From: Dryas octopetala | Lineage: Eukaryota; Streptophyta; Magnoliopsida; Rosales; Rosaceae | Assembly: GCA_963921425.1 (NCBI GenBank) | Contig: OY992833.1 | Coordinates: 870,501-934,500 of the forward strand | DNA: 64,000 bases | Reading direction: 5' to 3' | Shown here: one piece after another, positions 49,310-60,302 of the stretch | Position numbering within the stretch: position 1 is the first letter of the stretch | How the letters are laid out: each line of letters opens with the position of its first letter | Program-made: the position numbers and the translations under genes | Notes under the pieces: generated by a model | What the model saw: the letters and a program-made list of their open reading frames with translations, nothing else | The model's database searches: none | Told to the model about the DNA's origin: nothing

Positions 49310-49351
<42 letters not shown>
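48904..49351. mobile_element. inverted-repeat MITE ending in a 42-bp A tract
   Basis: Left arm TTTGATCATTGTCTTAATGTGG and its partner, on the reverse strand TTTGACCATTGTCTTAATGTGG, head inverted arms of about 120 bp. These also share TATTTTGTGTCTAATAGGTA-type blocks. The right end runs into 42 A (49310-49351). The A tract could be part of the element or an unstable flank. The TSD is not determinable. Confidence 0.6.
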
Positions 49352-49356
<5 letters not shown>

Positions 49357-49369
49357 TTATTTATAATTT

Positions 49370-49692
49370 ATCAAATGATATTGAAAAGAGGAAAATTCAA
49401 GGAATTTTCGATACAAAATGTAAACCAGATGTTGCGTCATGGAATTCATTGATTCTTGATATGTTAGGAATAATGAAAACATTTGAACATTACTTCTCTT
49501 CAATGAAATGCTGACTAATGCCTAATGGTGTTCATGAAAATTCATTAACGCTTGCAAGTGTTTTGAGTGGCATTAGTATCTCAGGCATCCTCAAACATGC
49601 CGAACAAATGCACACACATGCCTGCACAATTGTTAGTGGTATTCTTGATGCAATTTTAAATATATATATTGCACATCTGTCCTACAACTCAT
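49370..49692 (+). pseudogene. PPR protein relic
   Basis: The plus strand reads KPDVASWNSLILDM, then after frame breaks SLTLASVLSGISISGILKHAEQMH and GILDAILNIYIAHL. These are PPR-type repeats (DVASWNSLI; ..LASVLS.....G..KHAEQ.H). Stops and frameshifts are present. It lies downstream of TNL copy 2, as the relic at 32340 lies downstream of copy 1, but covers a different part of a PPR protein. Confidence 0.6.
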
Positions 49693-49720
49693 AATTTTTA
49701 AGAGAAAAATCTACAATAAG

Positions 49721-50203
49721 GCTAACACCTCCCACAAACTAGCTCGGTATCCATGTCTATCTCATCAATGTCTTCTTCCACCATTGCCAAGTGCTACGTT
49801 AAGATCTACCTCTGCCTCTTAATTTCGTTTTCCAAAACATCTAAATCTTTAGACCACCTCTTAATTTCATTCTCCAAAACTTCTACATTTTCTCTCAGCC
49901 TTTTCATTCTCCCCGCCCTTTGTACGAACTTCTCCATACCAAGAACAGATTGAACATGAGGATCCAGCCAAGCCAAGTCAAATTTGAAGATTTTAAGCTC
50001 ACCCCAGAAAATTTCAAGCCGTTCACAGGCATCTAGGGTCATATCCATCACCTTTGTAGTCTTCAAAAAATGCAATAGTCGACCCAAAGCAGTGAACACG
50101 CACATCCTGTAATCAATCGACTTTGCTGCTGTTGGCACTCTATCAATGAAAGATGCCACGAACAAACTTCTTCTAGCAGTGTAACAAAAGCTTTCTCTAT
50201 TAG
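49721..50203 (-). pseudogene. MATH-domain protein relic, 3' exon (coiled coil)
   Basis: The minus strand encodes LIEKAFVTLLEEVCSWHLSL.., ..VFTALGRLLHFLKTTKVMD.. and a heptad-like coiled coil (RLRENVEVLENEIKRWSKDL). It then goes past two in-frame TAG codons to MVEEDIDEIDMDTELV. This is the C-terminal region of plant MATH (TRAF-like) proteins of the At3g58270 type. A frame break lies near 50100-50130. The 5' continuation is at 52873-53343, beyond the Harbinger insertion. Confidence 0.65.
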
Positions 50204-50849
50204 GCCTACCACTATGCACGGGCAAATGTGACCCAAAAACCCAAAATGGGTCACATTTACTTCACACCCACTCACTATGGGCCGGAAAAGGGGAGCCGAA
50301 ATAGGGTGTAACCAAAATTGTAACCCACTTCTTGGTCACAGGTGTGAGCCAAATTCAATGAGACCCAAATGCTAGCCGGGCCCACCCACGTGAAGGAAAG
50401 CAAGTTTCCCACTTGCCTGCAGCCAGACTAATGCAAGACAGAAATTGTCTGGGATAGTGAAGGACCAAAGCATGCCAAGAAAGTGAGATGCACCAACGGT
50501 CCAAATGGCTTGACCGTTGGTGATGAGCAGCCAGCAAGAAACGACCGTTGGACCCTTTTTTTTTTTTTTTTTAAACCCAGACCAAATTGCTGGGCCTAGA
50601 TTAAAGGACTGTTGATTATCAACGGTCCAAATCGTAGCCAATTAATTTTTTAAAAACAAATTATTTAAAAATTAAAAAAATACCCGGAATTTTTTTGAAA
50701 AATTTCAAAAAAATGTTTAAAAATTCTCCAAACCCTCAAATAGCTATATTATCAAATGGGTCTATATATATCATACAACACTCATAGTTTTTCATCACAA
50801 ACTACAACTTTGTTTACCAAATTTGCACAATTTTTTTTTTCTTTGTCAT

Positions 50850-52179
50850 AGCTCCTAGAGTAAATGCTTGGGGGTAGCTGAAGATGAAGCCCTAGTGATG
50901 GCATACCTAGAGAGGTCTCCCAACGGTTGTCTTGGTACCAAAATAGAGCCGACGTACGTTGGGAACAAATTTATCAAATTTTCAAACGTAACATGGGGGG
51001 GGTGAAACCATTCATAAGGTTGGCGGCGTTAAAGCACGATTCAAAGATATTGCGCGTGATTGCAACAAATTTTATGCTTGCCTATTGGAGGCCGAGCAAA
51101 TGCGCGCAAGCGGTGCAAATGATGCTAATGTGGTAAGTTTTTATGCATTTATATATTTGTATGATTATTTTTTGTTTTATCAAATTATCAAGCATGTTTA
51201 TATATTTGTATGATTATTATATGTTTTGTTTATAAATGAAGCATATTTATATAATGGTATTATTATTTTTTGTTTTTTTTTATGTATCAAACATATTATA
51301 TATTTGTATGATTATTTTTTGTTTTGTTTATAAATGTAGCATATTTACATAATGATATTATTATTTTTTGTTTTGTTTATCTATTAAGCATGTTTATATA
51401 TTTGTATGATTATTTTTTGTTTTGTTTATAAATGTAGCATATTTATATAATGGTTTTATTACTTTTTTGTTTTGTTTATTTATCAAGCATATTTATATAT
51501 TTTTATTTTTATTTTATTATTGTAGTTTACGCAAGCACTTGAAGGCTTTCGAAACAAGACTTGATTCAAGTTTCTATGGGTGCACATTTGGGAACAAATA
51601 AAGGAAAGTACAAAGTACGTTGTGGTTCATGCTCCTATCCGATTTAGTGATCCAGAGACCCCCGCCACCGACGATGCTGACACTCCCGCCGATTATGATC
51701 CCGAGGAGGCCGATCCAGTCATACCACTTGGCGAGGACGAAAACCCACCACTATTCCAACCAATAGGTTCATCGCGGCCAAGGCCAACAGGGAGAAACCA
51801 TGCAAAACGGGCCAAGGCAGTCGAGCCCGTCCAAACTCATATGGTTGAAGCAGTAGATCATTATAATGAAAATTCAAGGATTTTCATACAAATAAAACTT
51901 GACAGGGAGCGTTCAAGGAGTGAAAGAGACGCCGCAAAGGAAGCAAAAGAAAAGGTGAGGATCGAGAGGCAGCTAGAATGAGAAGAACAAAATATTATGG
52001 GTCAAGACCTCTCCAAAATGAATGAGGGGCAACAGATGTATTGGGAGCAAAAGATGGTTGAAGTCATTGTAAAGAGGCAAATGCATGCTAACCACAATTT
52101 GGAGTACACTCCATCTGGATACTACCCGGATCTTTCCAACCTCAATCAGTCAAACCAGAGGTACCCGCCTAATAATTAG
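50850..52179 (+). pseudogene. Harbinger Myb/SANT-like protein relic
   Basis: The start codon is ATA instead of ATG (near 50850; compare MAPR at 19532). Exon 1 (to about 51133) has frameshifts but keeps ..ATNFMLAYWRP.. in a wrong frame and the donor GTGGTAAG. Exon 2 (from about 51526) reads IKESTKYVV.., an acidic linker, RNHAKRAKAVEPVQTHMVE, a charged coiled coil, and after one TGA (51979-51981) YTPSGYYPDLSNLNQSN. It is homologous to 18324-19532 throughout. Confidence 0.8.
51134..51525. repeat. minisatellite in the second Harbinger Myb-gene intron
   Basis: About four imperfect units of roughly 95-100 bp, each with ATATTTGTATGATTATTTTT, GTTTTGTTTATAAATGTAGC and ATATTTATATAATGGT phrases. The unit is unrelated to the 40-bp unit in the same intron of the first copy. 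Confidence 0.75.
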
Positions 52180-52570
52180 AATGAGACCTTGTATTATGTT
52201 TGCTCTTTAATTGTGTTTTTTATTTTGAATGTTAATCTTGTTTTAAATTATGTTTGCTCTTTAATTGTATCCTTTAATTTGAATGTCAATCTTGTTTTAA
52301 GTCATGTTTGCATTTCCACCCAACATTGAATTCTCACTTATTGTGGTACAACTCTAATGAATGCATGCATGCTCTACAGTAGATAAGACTTACTGTTGAA
52401 AACGACTACTAATCAAAGTGCATGAAATGACTACATCATCATAAAGCAAATGAATGTGGGCCATTCAATCCTTATCTCAAATGCATGTAGTTTCAATATA
52501 AATACCACTCTATTTACCATGTTATACTCAATCTTATTTCAGGATCATTTCTCATTCCATAATCACTAAG

Positions 52571-52857
52571 ATGAATCCTTTGTACGTGTATTCATCTTCC
52601 TCCTCGTCTTCGGACTCTGATACTGAATGGGATAGGGCAAAGGATGGAAAGGAGATGGTGGGTCAGTTGATCATGTCAATGGGTCATACCGTCGTCGCCG
52701 GACGTCCAAGGTATGGCGGTACTTCTTCAAGTCTCCCGTACACACACCGAAATCGAGAAGCCTCCCACGAACGTCTCATGGACAACTACTTCAACCACTA
52801 TACGACAATCATTCTTGAAGTTCGTGAGAGCCATCACTGACAACTTCAGACCAGAGT
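52571..52857 (+). pseudogene. Harbinger transposase relic
   Basis: The N-terminus MNPLYVYSSSSSSSDSDTEW to HERLMDNYF matches residues 1-80 of the transposase at 16570-17922. An internal deletion then joins it out of frame to the helix-turn-helix part, and the DDE nuclease is absent. Confidence 0.85.
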
Positions 52858-52872
52858 GAAGGATCTGTAGGG

Positions 52873-53343
52873 CTATCATTCCTAAACCCCTAAAATCCAT
52901 AAGCTCGGCCGTTGGGGTGGTGGGGACTTTCCCACATTTCTTCATTAGAGAAGGATCTGTAGGGCTATCATCAGTAGGCTTAATACAAACTTGTTCAAAA
53001 CTTGGTGCCTCAGGTGCTACTGAAGAGGGAGCTTGCATAGATTGGACATTTGAAGACTCCCACCTTTTTTATATATATATATTTTTTTTAAGGAAGGCAC
53101 CAGTTCAGATTCTTCAGAACATGGTGTCTTAGGTGCTGCTAAAGTGTCTGAATCTTGCACATAATGCACATTTAAAGGCTCCCACCTTTTATATTGTTTA
53201 TTTGAGAACTCCATAGTTGCAGAAACATCCATTCCTTGGTCTTTGATCTTAACTGGGACATCAACCTTAGCTTCAATAATACATACATCATTCACAAGAT
53301 AACCTTTACTGCAGTCATAAAGCTCACTAGGAAGCATGAATGA
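52873..53343 (-). pseudogene. MATH-domain protein relic, middle part
   Basis: The minus strand reads SFMLPSELYDCSKGYLVNDV and CIIEAKVDVPV, the last strands of a MATH (TRAF-like) domain. A linker follows with a tandem-duplicated segment (..DSDTLAAPKTPCSEESE.. and ..SSVAPEAPSFEQ..), and then ELMDFRGLGMI, after which the Harbinger copy cuts in. An AT-rich break lies at 53060-53095. The 5' part lies at 56321 onward. Confidence 0.7.
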
Positions 53344-56315
53344 TGTAACGACCCGACCCAAATTTCACAAAAAATTTTAATTTTATTCTGATGGCCATGT
53401 AGAGGTATAGTGGGAAATGAAATTGAGAGACCCAGTATTTTTTTAAGGATTCATTCTAAATGTTTTGAGATTTTATGTCGATTATTTTGGGAATTTATTT
53501 GAGAAATAAAAAGGGGTTTTGGGTTAATTTTTAATTTTCGTTTTAAATTGGGTTTGACCCCAAAGTTGACTTTTCTTGTTAGTAGACTTTTGATTTTGAC
53601 TTTAGGCCCGTTGGGTAAGTCTCGAGTGTACGAATTCGTAGACACGAAGCACGTGCAAATCGGAGTTACGGTTTGGATTTTACGGACGTTCAAAGTGAGG
53701 GGCAATTTTGTAAATTTCATGAATGGGTTTTAAAAGCCCAAAAAGGGTCCAGAAAATTCTGGATTTCTCTCCCCTCTCACGACTCACTCTCTCTCTCTCT
53801 CCCTGTTTTCTCTCCCCGACACCCCCGGCCCGGTGACTCTCTCCTTCTCTCCGGCCTCCCTCCCTCGCTGCCCAGCCAGGAGGCGGCGACGGCACTGCCT
53901 CAGCCCCCCCTTCTCTCTCTCTTCCCCCGTCCTCTGTTTCTCTCTCTCTCTCTCTCTCTCGCGACCTTCCCTGCGCATGCGACAGCCCGGCCAGAGCTTG
54001 GCTCTCCGGACACCTTCCTGGCAGCACAAGACCACCGGCGTGTAGCCCTTATGCCAGACGTCCTCCCTTGAGCCTCCCTTCACCGGCCAGTCACCAAAGA
54101 CGGCGGATCGACGCGAGGAAACTCGCGAACCCGCCTCCTCCTCCTTGCAATTTCTGCCACCTCCGGCATTGATTAGACTCGATTTGAGGTGGGTTTTTCT
54201 CCTCTTTCCATTGGCTTTAATTCCCTTATGAAATTGTTGGTTAAATTTTGAGTCCTTGAAAAATTGATTTTGGGGTTTAGGAACCCATTTTGGGTTCCCT
54301 TGGGATTCTGAAATTGGGAGCTATTCTTGGGTGTTCGTAGACAATTCCCATCATTATAAAACCCCAATTGTTGATTACAATCGTAAACTTTGAGAACCTT
54401 ATAGAAATTGTGATTTTGGATTTAGCAACGTCATTCTGGGCGGCGACAGTGGTGGTTTTGACCCCCCACTGTCAATTTGGCTGTTTGAATGTGAAATTTG
54501 GACTGTATTAAGTTGGGTATTGATGGTTGAAAGGTGGAAGTTGCTCAAAGTAGACGAAATCTCAAATCGGACCGTAATGGGACACTTGGCGATACCGGAA
54601 CGACTTCTGAACGAGCCCGAGGTATATCGTACATGAGGTTTATATGAAAATAATTGACGGATGTTGGTTTTTCAGTCGAGTTGGATTTAAATTTGGGTTC
54701 GAGGGTATTTTTAATTTAACCGTTAAAATATGGAAAGGTTGAGCGGAACACCTATACCCACATATGCATGTTTGATTTGTGAATGAACGAAACCTAATTT
54801 CATGTCTTATTTCCTTACTTATAGGTGACACGATCGAGACTCAAGACGATCCGGTAGAGAATCGAAGCTAAATTTTGCACTGTGAGTGGACCTCTTGTTT
54901 TTATAAATGATTTATGAATTTCATGATTATTATTCTAATTGTTATCCTGAGTTTATTTAGAGTGTTGCATGGTGGGTTGAACTTGGTTTTCGAAGGAAAT
55001 TTAATAAATTCTATAATTTAAATCCATATTCGTATCTTTAGACTTATTTGAGTTTCGATGTGTTTATCTAGTTGAGGAAATTTTCTTTGGTGGAGGGTGG
55101 TATAAATTGGATGTTTATTTATATATGCGCTTTGGAAACTTTGATTTGGGTTTTGGGGTGACGAATTAATTATAAATTTCTCACAAACATGTTCTAATGA
55201 TTTTTGCTTAAGAGAGATAAAATTTGAAATTTAAGAGGCATGTATACAGATAAATTAGTTTGGATAATGTTGTGATTTGAGATTTTGTGAGGATACCTGC
55301 CTGCCCGTACATCGATTCGCTCTGTATGGGAAGTGGCGAGCCTAGGTTCCTGCCTGCTCGTGTATAGATTCGCTCTGCACGAGAAGTGGCGAGTATTCCT
55401 GCCTGCTCGTGCATCGACTCGCTCTGCATGAGAAGTGGCGAGCATCCCGGCCTGCCCGTGCATCGATTCGCTCTGCACGGGAAGTGGCGAGCATACTTAT
55501 CTGCCTGCCCGTGTATCGATTCGCTTTGCACGGGATGTGGCGAGCTTAATTATCCAAGAATATGACTAGCAGCTTTCCGAATACTTATATAATGTGATGT
55601 TTCATTTCATGGCCTAGAGATGGATAGCTTGCATGATTGACAAATGAAGGATTTTAGTAAATTACATTATTGTCTATTGTGGCGTGATAACATGCTTAAT
55701 AATTTACCTTGCATATTTTATGGTAGTCCTTATCGAATCAATTGTGGTTACTTAAATGATGAAAAGGTTTATGTGGAATAATCGTTGTTTTTGTTTGGAA
55801 GGGAGTTCCAACAGGGTTTTGAAACTGTGGGATTTCAAAGAGCGACGTGATTTCAGGATTTGTAAAAAGATAAATGACCATTACTTTCCGTACTTATAAA
55901 TTGTCCACTCACTGAGATTATCTCATGTTTTTCTCATATTTTTGTTTTAAATTTTTCCCCAGGTAGGAGCGGTCGAGCCAAGAGGAACGTCGAGGCATCT
56001 TGAAAACGTTGAGGACCCCGTAGTCTAGAGTCCCTTACATTTGTACTTATAAAAAATCTAGAATGGCTCTGATAACCTAAAAGAATTTGTTGTACGTTAT
56101 GTCACTTTATTTTTGGACGGGTCAGAGACCCTCATTTGTTTTGTGGTAGAGGTGGCTGAAAGGAATAGAAGTGCTTTTTAACAGGTTTTGAAATTTCTGG
56201 GTTAGTCCATTTTCACGGGAGGTTCTGCCGAATTTTCGGTAGGATTTCCCTTGATTTTGGATTCCCGCAGGACCTCTCTGGGTTTTCAGGGTGGAATTCG
56301 GGGACGGTCCTGTCA
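53344..56315 (+). mobile_element. solo LTR, 2,972 bp, probably Ty3/gypsy
   Basis: It starts TGTAACGACCCGACCC and ends GGGACGGTCCTGTCA, TG...CA termini with inverted GACC/GGTC words. AATGA is repeated exactly at 53339-53343 and 56316-56320. No internal retrotransposon genes or second LTR exist, so it is a solo LTR. It holds a pyrimidine-rich block (53760-54160), a (CT)n tract and five hairpin-forming repeats (55296-55545). It lies inside the MATH-domain relic, whose reading frame continues across it when the LTR and one AATGA are discounted. Length, start and TSD suit a large gypsy LTR. Confidence 0.8.
55296..55545 (+). repeat. array of five covarying stem-loop repeats
   Basis: Five units 49-53 bp apart, each CTGCCTGC(C/T)CGT..., loop, ...(G/A)G AAGTGGCGAG. 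Each has an 8-bp stem and an 11-base loop. Stem arms: 55304-55311/55323-55330, 55357-55364/55376-55383, 55406-55413/55425-55432, 55455-55462/55474-55481, 55508-55515/55527-55534. The model pair is CCCGTGCA with TGCACGGG; in units 2 and 3 CTCG pairs with (C/T)GAG. All base changes keep pairing (Watson-Crick or G-U in plus-strand RNA). The loop is TCGATTCGCTC with few changes. Confidence 0.85.
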
Positions 56316-56320
56316 AATGA

Positions 56321-56385
56321 TGTATAGCCCAACTCGCTCTTGTTTTCTTTGAACTCTTGTCGAGGATTGCATGTGAACTAATATA
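56321..56385 (-). pseudogene. MATH-domain protein relic, 5' part
   Basis: The minus strand reads CNPRQEFKENKSELGYT and continues directly as SFMLPSELYD on the other side of the solo LTR. This is the F.E..SDWGF..F motif of plant MATH domains. Upstream of it I can follow no further coding sequence. Confidence 0.65.
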
Positions 56386-56622
56386 TCAAGGAATACAAAT
56401 AATAATCAAGAATGCAAAGCGCATCACCAGGTAATAAAAAAAAAATAAAGGAGGTCTTCGACGTTGCTAAAGAAGAATTTGCTAATAAAACAAAGTGATG
56501 AAAACACTTGCCAGATGAGGGTGGTCCACAGAATTCCTTTGGTTTTTTACAAGTCTCAACTTCTCTCTGTTCATGGTCTCTTAGTGCATGTTATACACTT
56601 GATCTTCTAACTGTAACATAAT
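56386..56622. other. spacer between MATH and PPR relics
   Basis: No gene is recognised; an A-run lies near 56437-56450. Confidence 0.5.
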
Positions 56623-56970
56623 TTAAATTGATTCCATCCAGCTACACCCAGGAATCTTGGTGAATCCCTTCTTCTCCATGACCTTTCTCAATCTCCTGGC
56701 ATCGTCCCATCTCACAGAAGCATAAATGTTGGCAAGAAGAGTATAATATCCAGCTTTATCAGGCTCCAATTTAAAGCAATTCCGAGCAGCAATTTCTCCA
56801 AGCTCTACATTGTTGTGTAGCGCGCAAGCAAGAAGCAAATCTTCCCATACCCTAACTTGAGGCTTCATCGGCATGCTCCTTATTAGCTCAAGCGCTTTGT
56901 CCAACTGTCCTGCCCTGCCCTGCTAAAAGGTCAACCATGATTCCATAATGATCGCCCGAAGGTCATTCAT
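56623..56970 (-). pseudogene. PPR protein relic, E-domain end
   Basis: The minus strand reads LDKALELIRSMPMKPQVRVW, then LLLACALHNNVELGEIAARN, LEPDKAGYYTLLANIYAS and KKGFTKIPGCSWMESI before a stop at 56623. This is the last PPR plus the E/E+ motif of PLS-class PPR proteins. Upstream, HYGIMVDLL is in another frame, and a repeated GGGCA (about 56909-56918) explains the shift. It was a long PPR gene, and only its 3' end is here. Confidence 0.75.
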
Positions 56971-57366
56971 GGAATTAAAACAATCTTTATTATCTTAAAT
57001 TTCACAAAATAATATAATAAACTACATTTCATCTATATATATATGTCACCAATTTTATATACTCAATCACAATTATCTTTTCACTTTTCTCACATGCAAC
57101 AACACATAGACACAATAAATTGTATCTCCTATAAATTGCAACACCTCAAAGACATGCTTTATACTTCTTAAAAAATTACATATATGACTATAAAATTTAC
57201 TAACCAAACTATGAAAACTAATTTCCAACTTCCTCTATTTATACTTCTCATCCTCTATCTCCAGCTTATTGTCCCTCATTTATTGTGAGATATTGCATTA
57301 ATGTCATTTCTAACAATAGGTTAACTTCTCCTGTTGTGCAAAGCTGCTTTTCATTGGTTACCCTTT

Positions 57367-57451
<85 letters not shown>

Positions 57452-57571
57452 GATTTTTATGCCTCAGTTGAAATTTTTTTTTTTTTTTTCTAATGCTTCC
57501 TTACCCTGCATTATTGTGAGATTTTTAGTTGAACTTCATTTTTATGCATGAATTAACTTCTACTGTTATGT
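56971..57571. other. AT-rich DNA with a long CT microsatellite
   Basis: No gene. The (CT)n tract runs from about 57372 to 57449 (about 39 units), followed by a T-run at 57474-57489. Confidence 0.7.
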
Positions 57572-57576
57572 AAAAC

Positions 57577-58128
57577 TAAAGTAGAAGATACAAATATATA
57601 ATAGAAAATATTAATTTGTCTTCGAGTAGCACGTTGACAATAAGGCTAAGGCGTGGAAATCTCGCTCTCTTTAAGGAGATTCAAGCCTTCTTCGGTTTAG
57701 TAAGACCACGAACTGGTGCAACATATTAAACACTTTTGACTTGTCCCCTCCAGAATACAACAGCCCAACTCAAAATGTTGTGTAGATCACACCAACCTGC
57801 ACTAGTGGATGAGCCCAAAGCTCCACCAAGAGAACACCCTTCTTTGGCTAGAAAAAAAATAATTTGAGCTGTTTTTTCTTTTCAGTAAAAAAATCTAATC
57901 TCTCTAGCTTATTAAAAAGAAAAGATGAAATTATAGCCACTAATAATAACAGCTATATAATAAAGATGAAAACCGTTACAACGGTTACATAATAAAGATG
58001 AAAACCGTTACACACTAATGACGACGATTACACAAAAATTGAAGGGACTCATAAAACCTCCAAAATAAATCACTCAATTTATTACAAAAAATTAAAACAT
58101 TTAATTAAAATATTAAAATGTTACAACA
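57577..58128 (-). repeat. 3' LTR of the copia element
   Basis: The left copy on the window. Its outer end has TA where the other LTR has TG (minus strand CA to TA), so the terminal dinucleotide is mutated. Contains (A)n-rich and AACCGTTAC repeats near 57970-58010. Confidence 0.9.
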
Positions 58129-58553
58129 ATCCCCCACTCATTTTAATATTAAAATTAAAGAAAAGAATTACCGGGCGAAAGAGGAATCATTATGCATCAT
58201 GAAGGTGTGACTCTGCATTGAACCTTCATTAGTGAAACAATAATTCCTACTCCAGAGTTTATAGTGGTCTCAGACTTGAACTATCACTGCTTTAGGGAAA
58301 TTAAGAATAATTGCTCACACATAATAATTCAAGTGTTAATTATGAGCTTTATTAGCTAGCACATTACGGTCTTGTGCTGAGGTTCCAGTAACTATTACAT
58401 CTCACTCATGTGTGCTACAGATTTTGTTAAAAGTTTAAATAAACTCAACCTCCATAACGTTACAGGATATATGCACTTACACCATAGGGATGAGCAAAAT
58501 AGTGCATCTCTTACAACCACCTTATGATTTGTTTTTTCCATTGAACCCAGTTC

Positions 58554-59861
58554 TTAGGATCTCTGATCACCGGGTTGGGTGTCCTCATATATGGCTGATG
58601 AATGTATGGGCTTTAATCTCATCCCCCTCGATGTGTTCCAAACCCTTTCTCTTGTCAAGGCCTTAATTAATGGATCTGCAAGATTATTATTCGATCTAAT
58701 ATAATTCACAGTAATAACACCACTTTTCAAATAAGATCTCACAGTATTGTGCTTCCTTCTTATGGGCCTGGATTTACCATTGTAATAACAGTTATTCACT
58801 CTACCAATTGCAGCAGTGCTAGCACAATTAATTCGAATAGGTGGTATTGGTTTTTCCCATAATGGGATTTCATACAACAAATCTTTCAACCAACTTGCTT
58901 CTTCACCAGCTGAAGCCAAAGCAATAAGTTCAGCTTCCATAGTTGAATTAGCAATAATGGTTTCCTTCTTTGATTTCCAACAAATAGCACAACCACCTAA
59001 TTTAAAAATATAACCAGTAGTAGAAAGAGAATCATCTGACAAAGTGTTCCAGTCGGCATCACTAAAACCTTCAAGCACAGAAGGATATTTTTGATAAAAT
59101 AATCCATAATTCTTTGTGCCAAGTAAATATTTCATAACTCGCTCAATGGCATGCCAATGTTCTCTACCTAGTTTACTGGTAAACCTGCTAAGTACTCCAA
59201 CTGCATATCCAATGTTAGATCTAGTACAATCAGTTGCATAACGCAAACTACCGATTATGCTAGCATATTCCTTTTGATTAATCACATCATTTTCATTTTC
59301 AACAGCAAACAAATGAATACTAGAATCAAAAGGAGTAGTCACTTGTTTGCAGTCAACATAATTATATTTTCTCAACATAATGTGACTGATCAAGAAAAAT
59401 ATCACACATGTTTTTGTTATTTTCATACCCAAAATAACATTAGCCTCACCAAGATCTTTCATGTCAAAATGGCTCTTAAGCATATTTTTTGTTTCATCAA
59501 TAACAAATAAATTTGAGCCAAAAATAAGTAAATCATCAACATAAAGACTAATAATAACATGTGAATTTTTCCAAGACTTATAATAGACGCATTTGTCACA
59601 TTCATTTGATTTATAGCCACTTTTAATCATGCATGAATCAAATTTTTCATAACACTGTTTAGGGGCCTGCTTTAATCCATAAAGAGATTTAGTCAACTTA
59701 CACACTTTGTTCTCTTGGCCAGGTTCAATAAAACCTTCGGGCTGGTTCATATAAATCTCCTCGTCTAGATCACCATTCAAAAAAGTTGTTTTTACATCCA
59801 TTTGATGAATAATCAAATCATAAATTGCAGCAATAGCAATCAACAATCTAATGGATGTCAC
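58554..59861 (-). pseudogene. copia reverse transcriptase and RNase H
   Basis: The longest intact part of pol (435 codons). The RT region begins ..DVKTTFLNGDLDEEIYM, LTKSLYGLKQAPK, and the catalytic YVDDLLIFGS (YVDD box). RNase H follows with YATDCTRSNIGYAVGVLSR, GFSDADWNTLSDDSLSTTGY and STMEAELIALASAGEEASWL, then VNYIRSNNNLADPLIKALTR. It stops at 58554, 420 bp before the 3' LTR. Just upstream (59862-60300) the first RT part is in several frames with stops, for example near 59880 and 59985. Confidence 0.9.
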
Positions 59862-60302
59862 TCTAGTAACCGGAGAAAATTAAAGTATCAAAAAAGTCTA
59901 GATCAACTTTTTGTTTAAAGCCTTTTGCAACAAGTCTGGCTTTATATTTATCTATACTTCTATCTGGTTTGAGCTTCTTTCTAAGGACCTATTTACACCC
60001 AATAGTTTTACAACCTGTTAGTAAATCTACTAATTTCCATGTTCTATTAGAAATTAGTGATTCTATCTCATCATTCACAGCCTTTTTCCAAAAAATAGCA
60101 TAATGTGATGATAAAGCTTCCTGTAAAGTAATATAATTTTCCTCAACATTATAAACATAATAGTCAGGGCCAAAATCTTTTTGAATTCAATTTCAAAATT
60201 ATCTTGACTTTTTAAATTAGGAGTAGAGGAACAAGTTTCAGAAAAGAAATTTTCTCTAACTCCTTGACCCCCACTATTTTTTGATTTAAAAGGAAATTTT
60301 TC

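Larger units (their letters stand above)
50204..52857 (+). mobile_element. PIF/Harbinger transposon, second copy, internally deleted and right-end truncated
   Basis: The left end GGCCTACCACTATGC follows TTA (50201-50203) and is the same terminal repeat as the right end of the element at 15296-20157. CCCAAAATGGGT-type subterminal motifs follow. On the plus strand come a Myb/SANT gene relic and the beginning of the transposase (52571-52850). Transposase codons for about 90 residues are deleted: the frame jumps from ..RLMDNYFNH to the IRQSF.KF.RAI.D part. The rest, with the right inverted repeat, is missing. The junction at 52858 is patched with 22 bp of local DNA. Confidence 0.85.

Noticed and set aside
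55296-55545. CRISPR-like reading of the five spaced repeats
   Set aside because: Repeats of about 40 bp with under 15 bp of poorly varied spacer, in a plant LTR; no cas genes and a eukaryotic genome.
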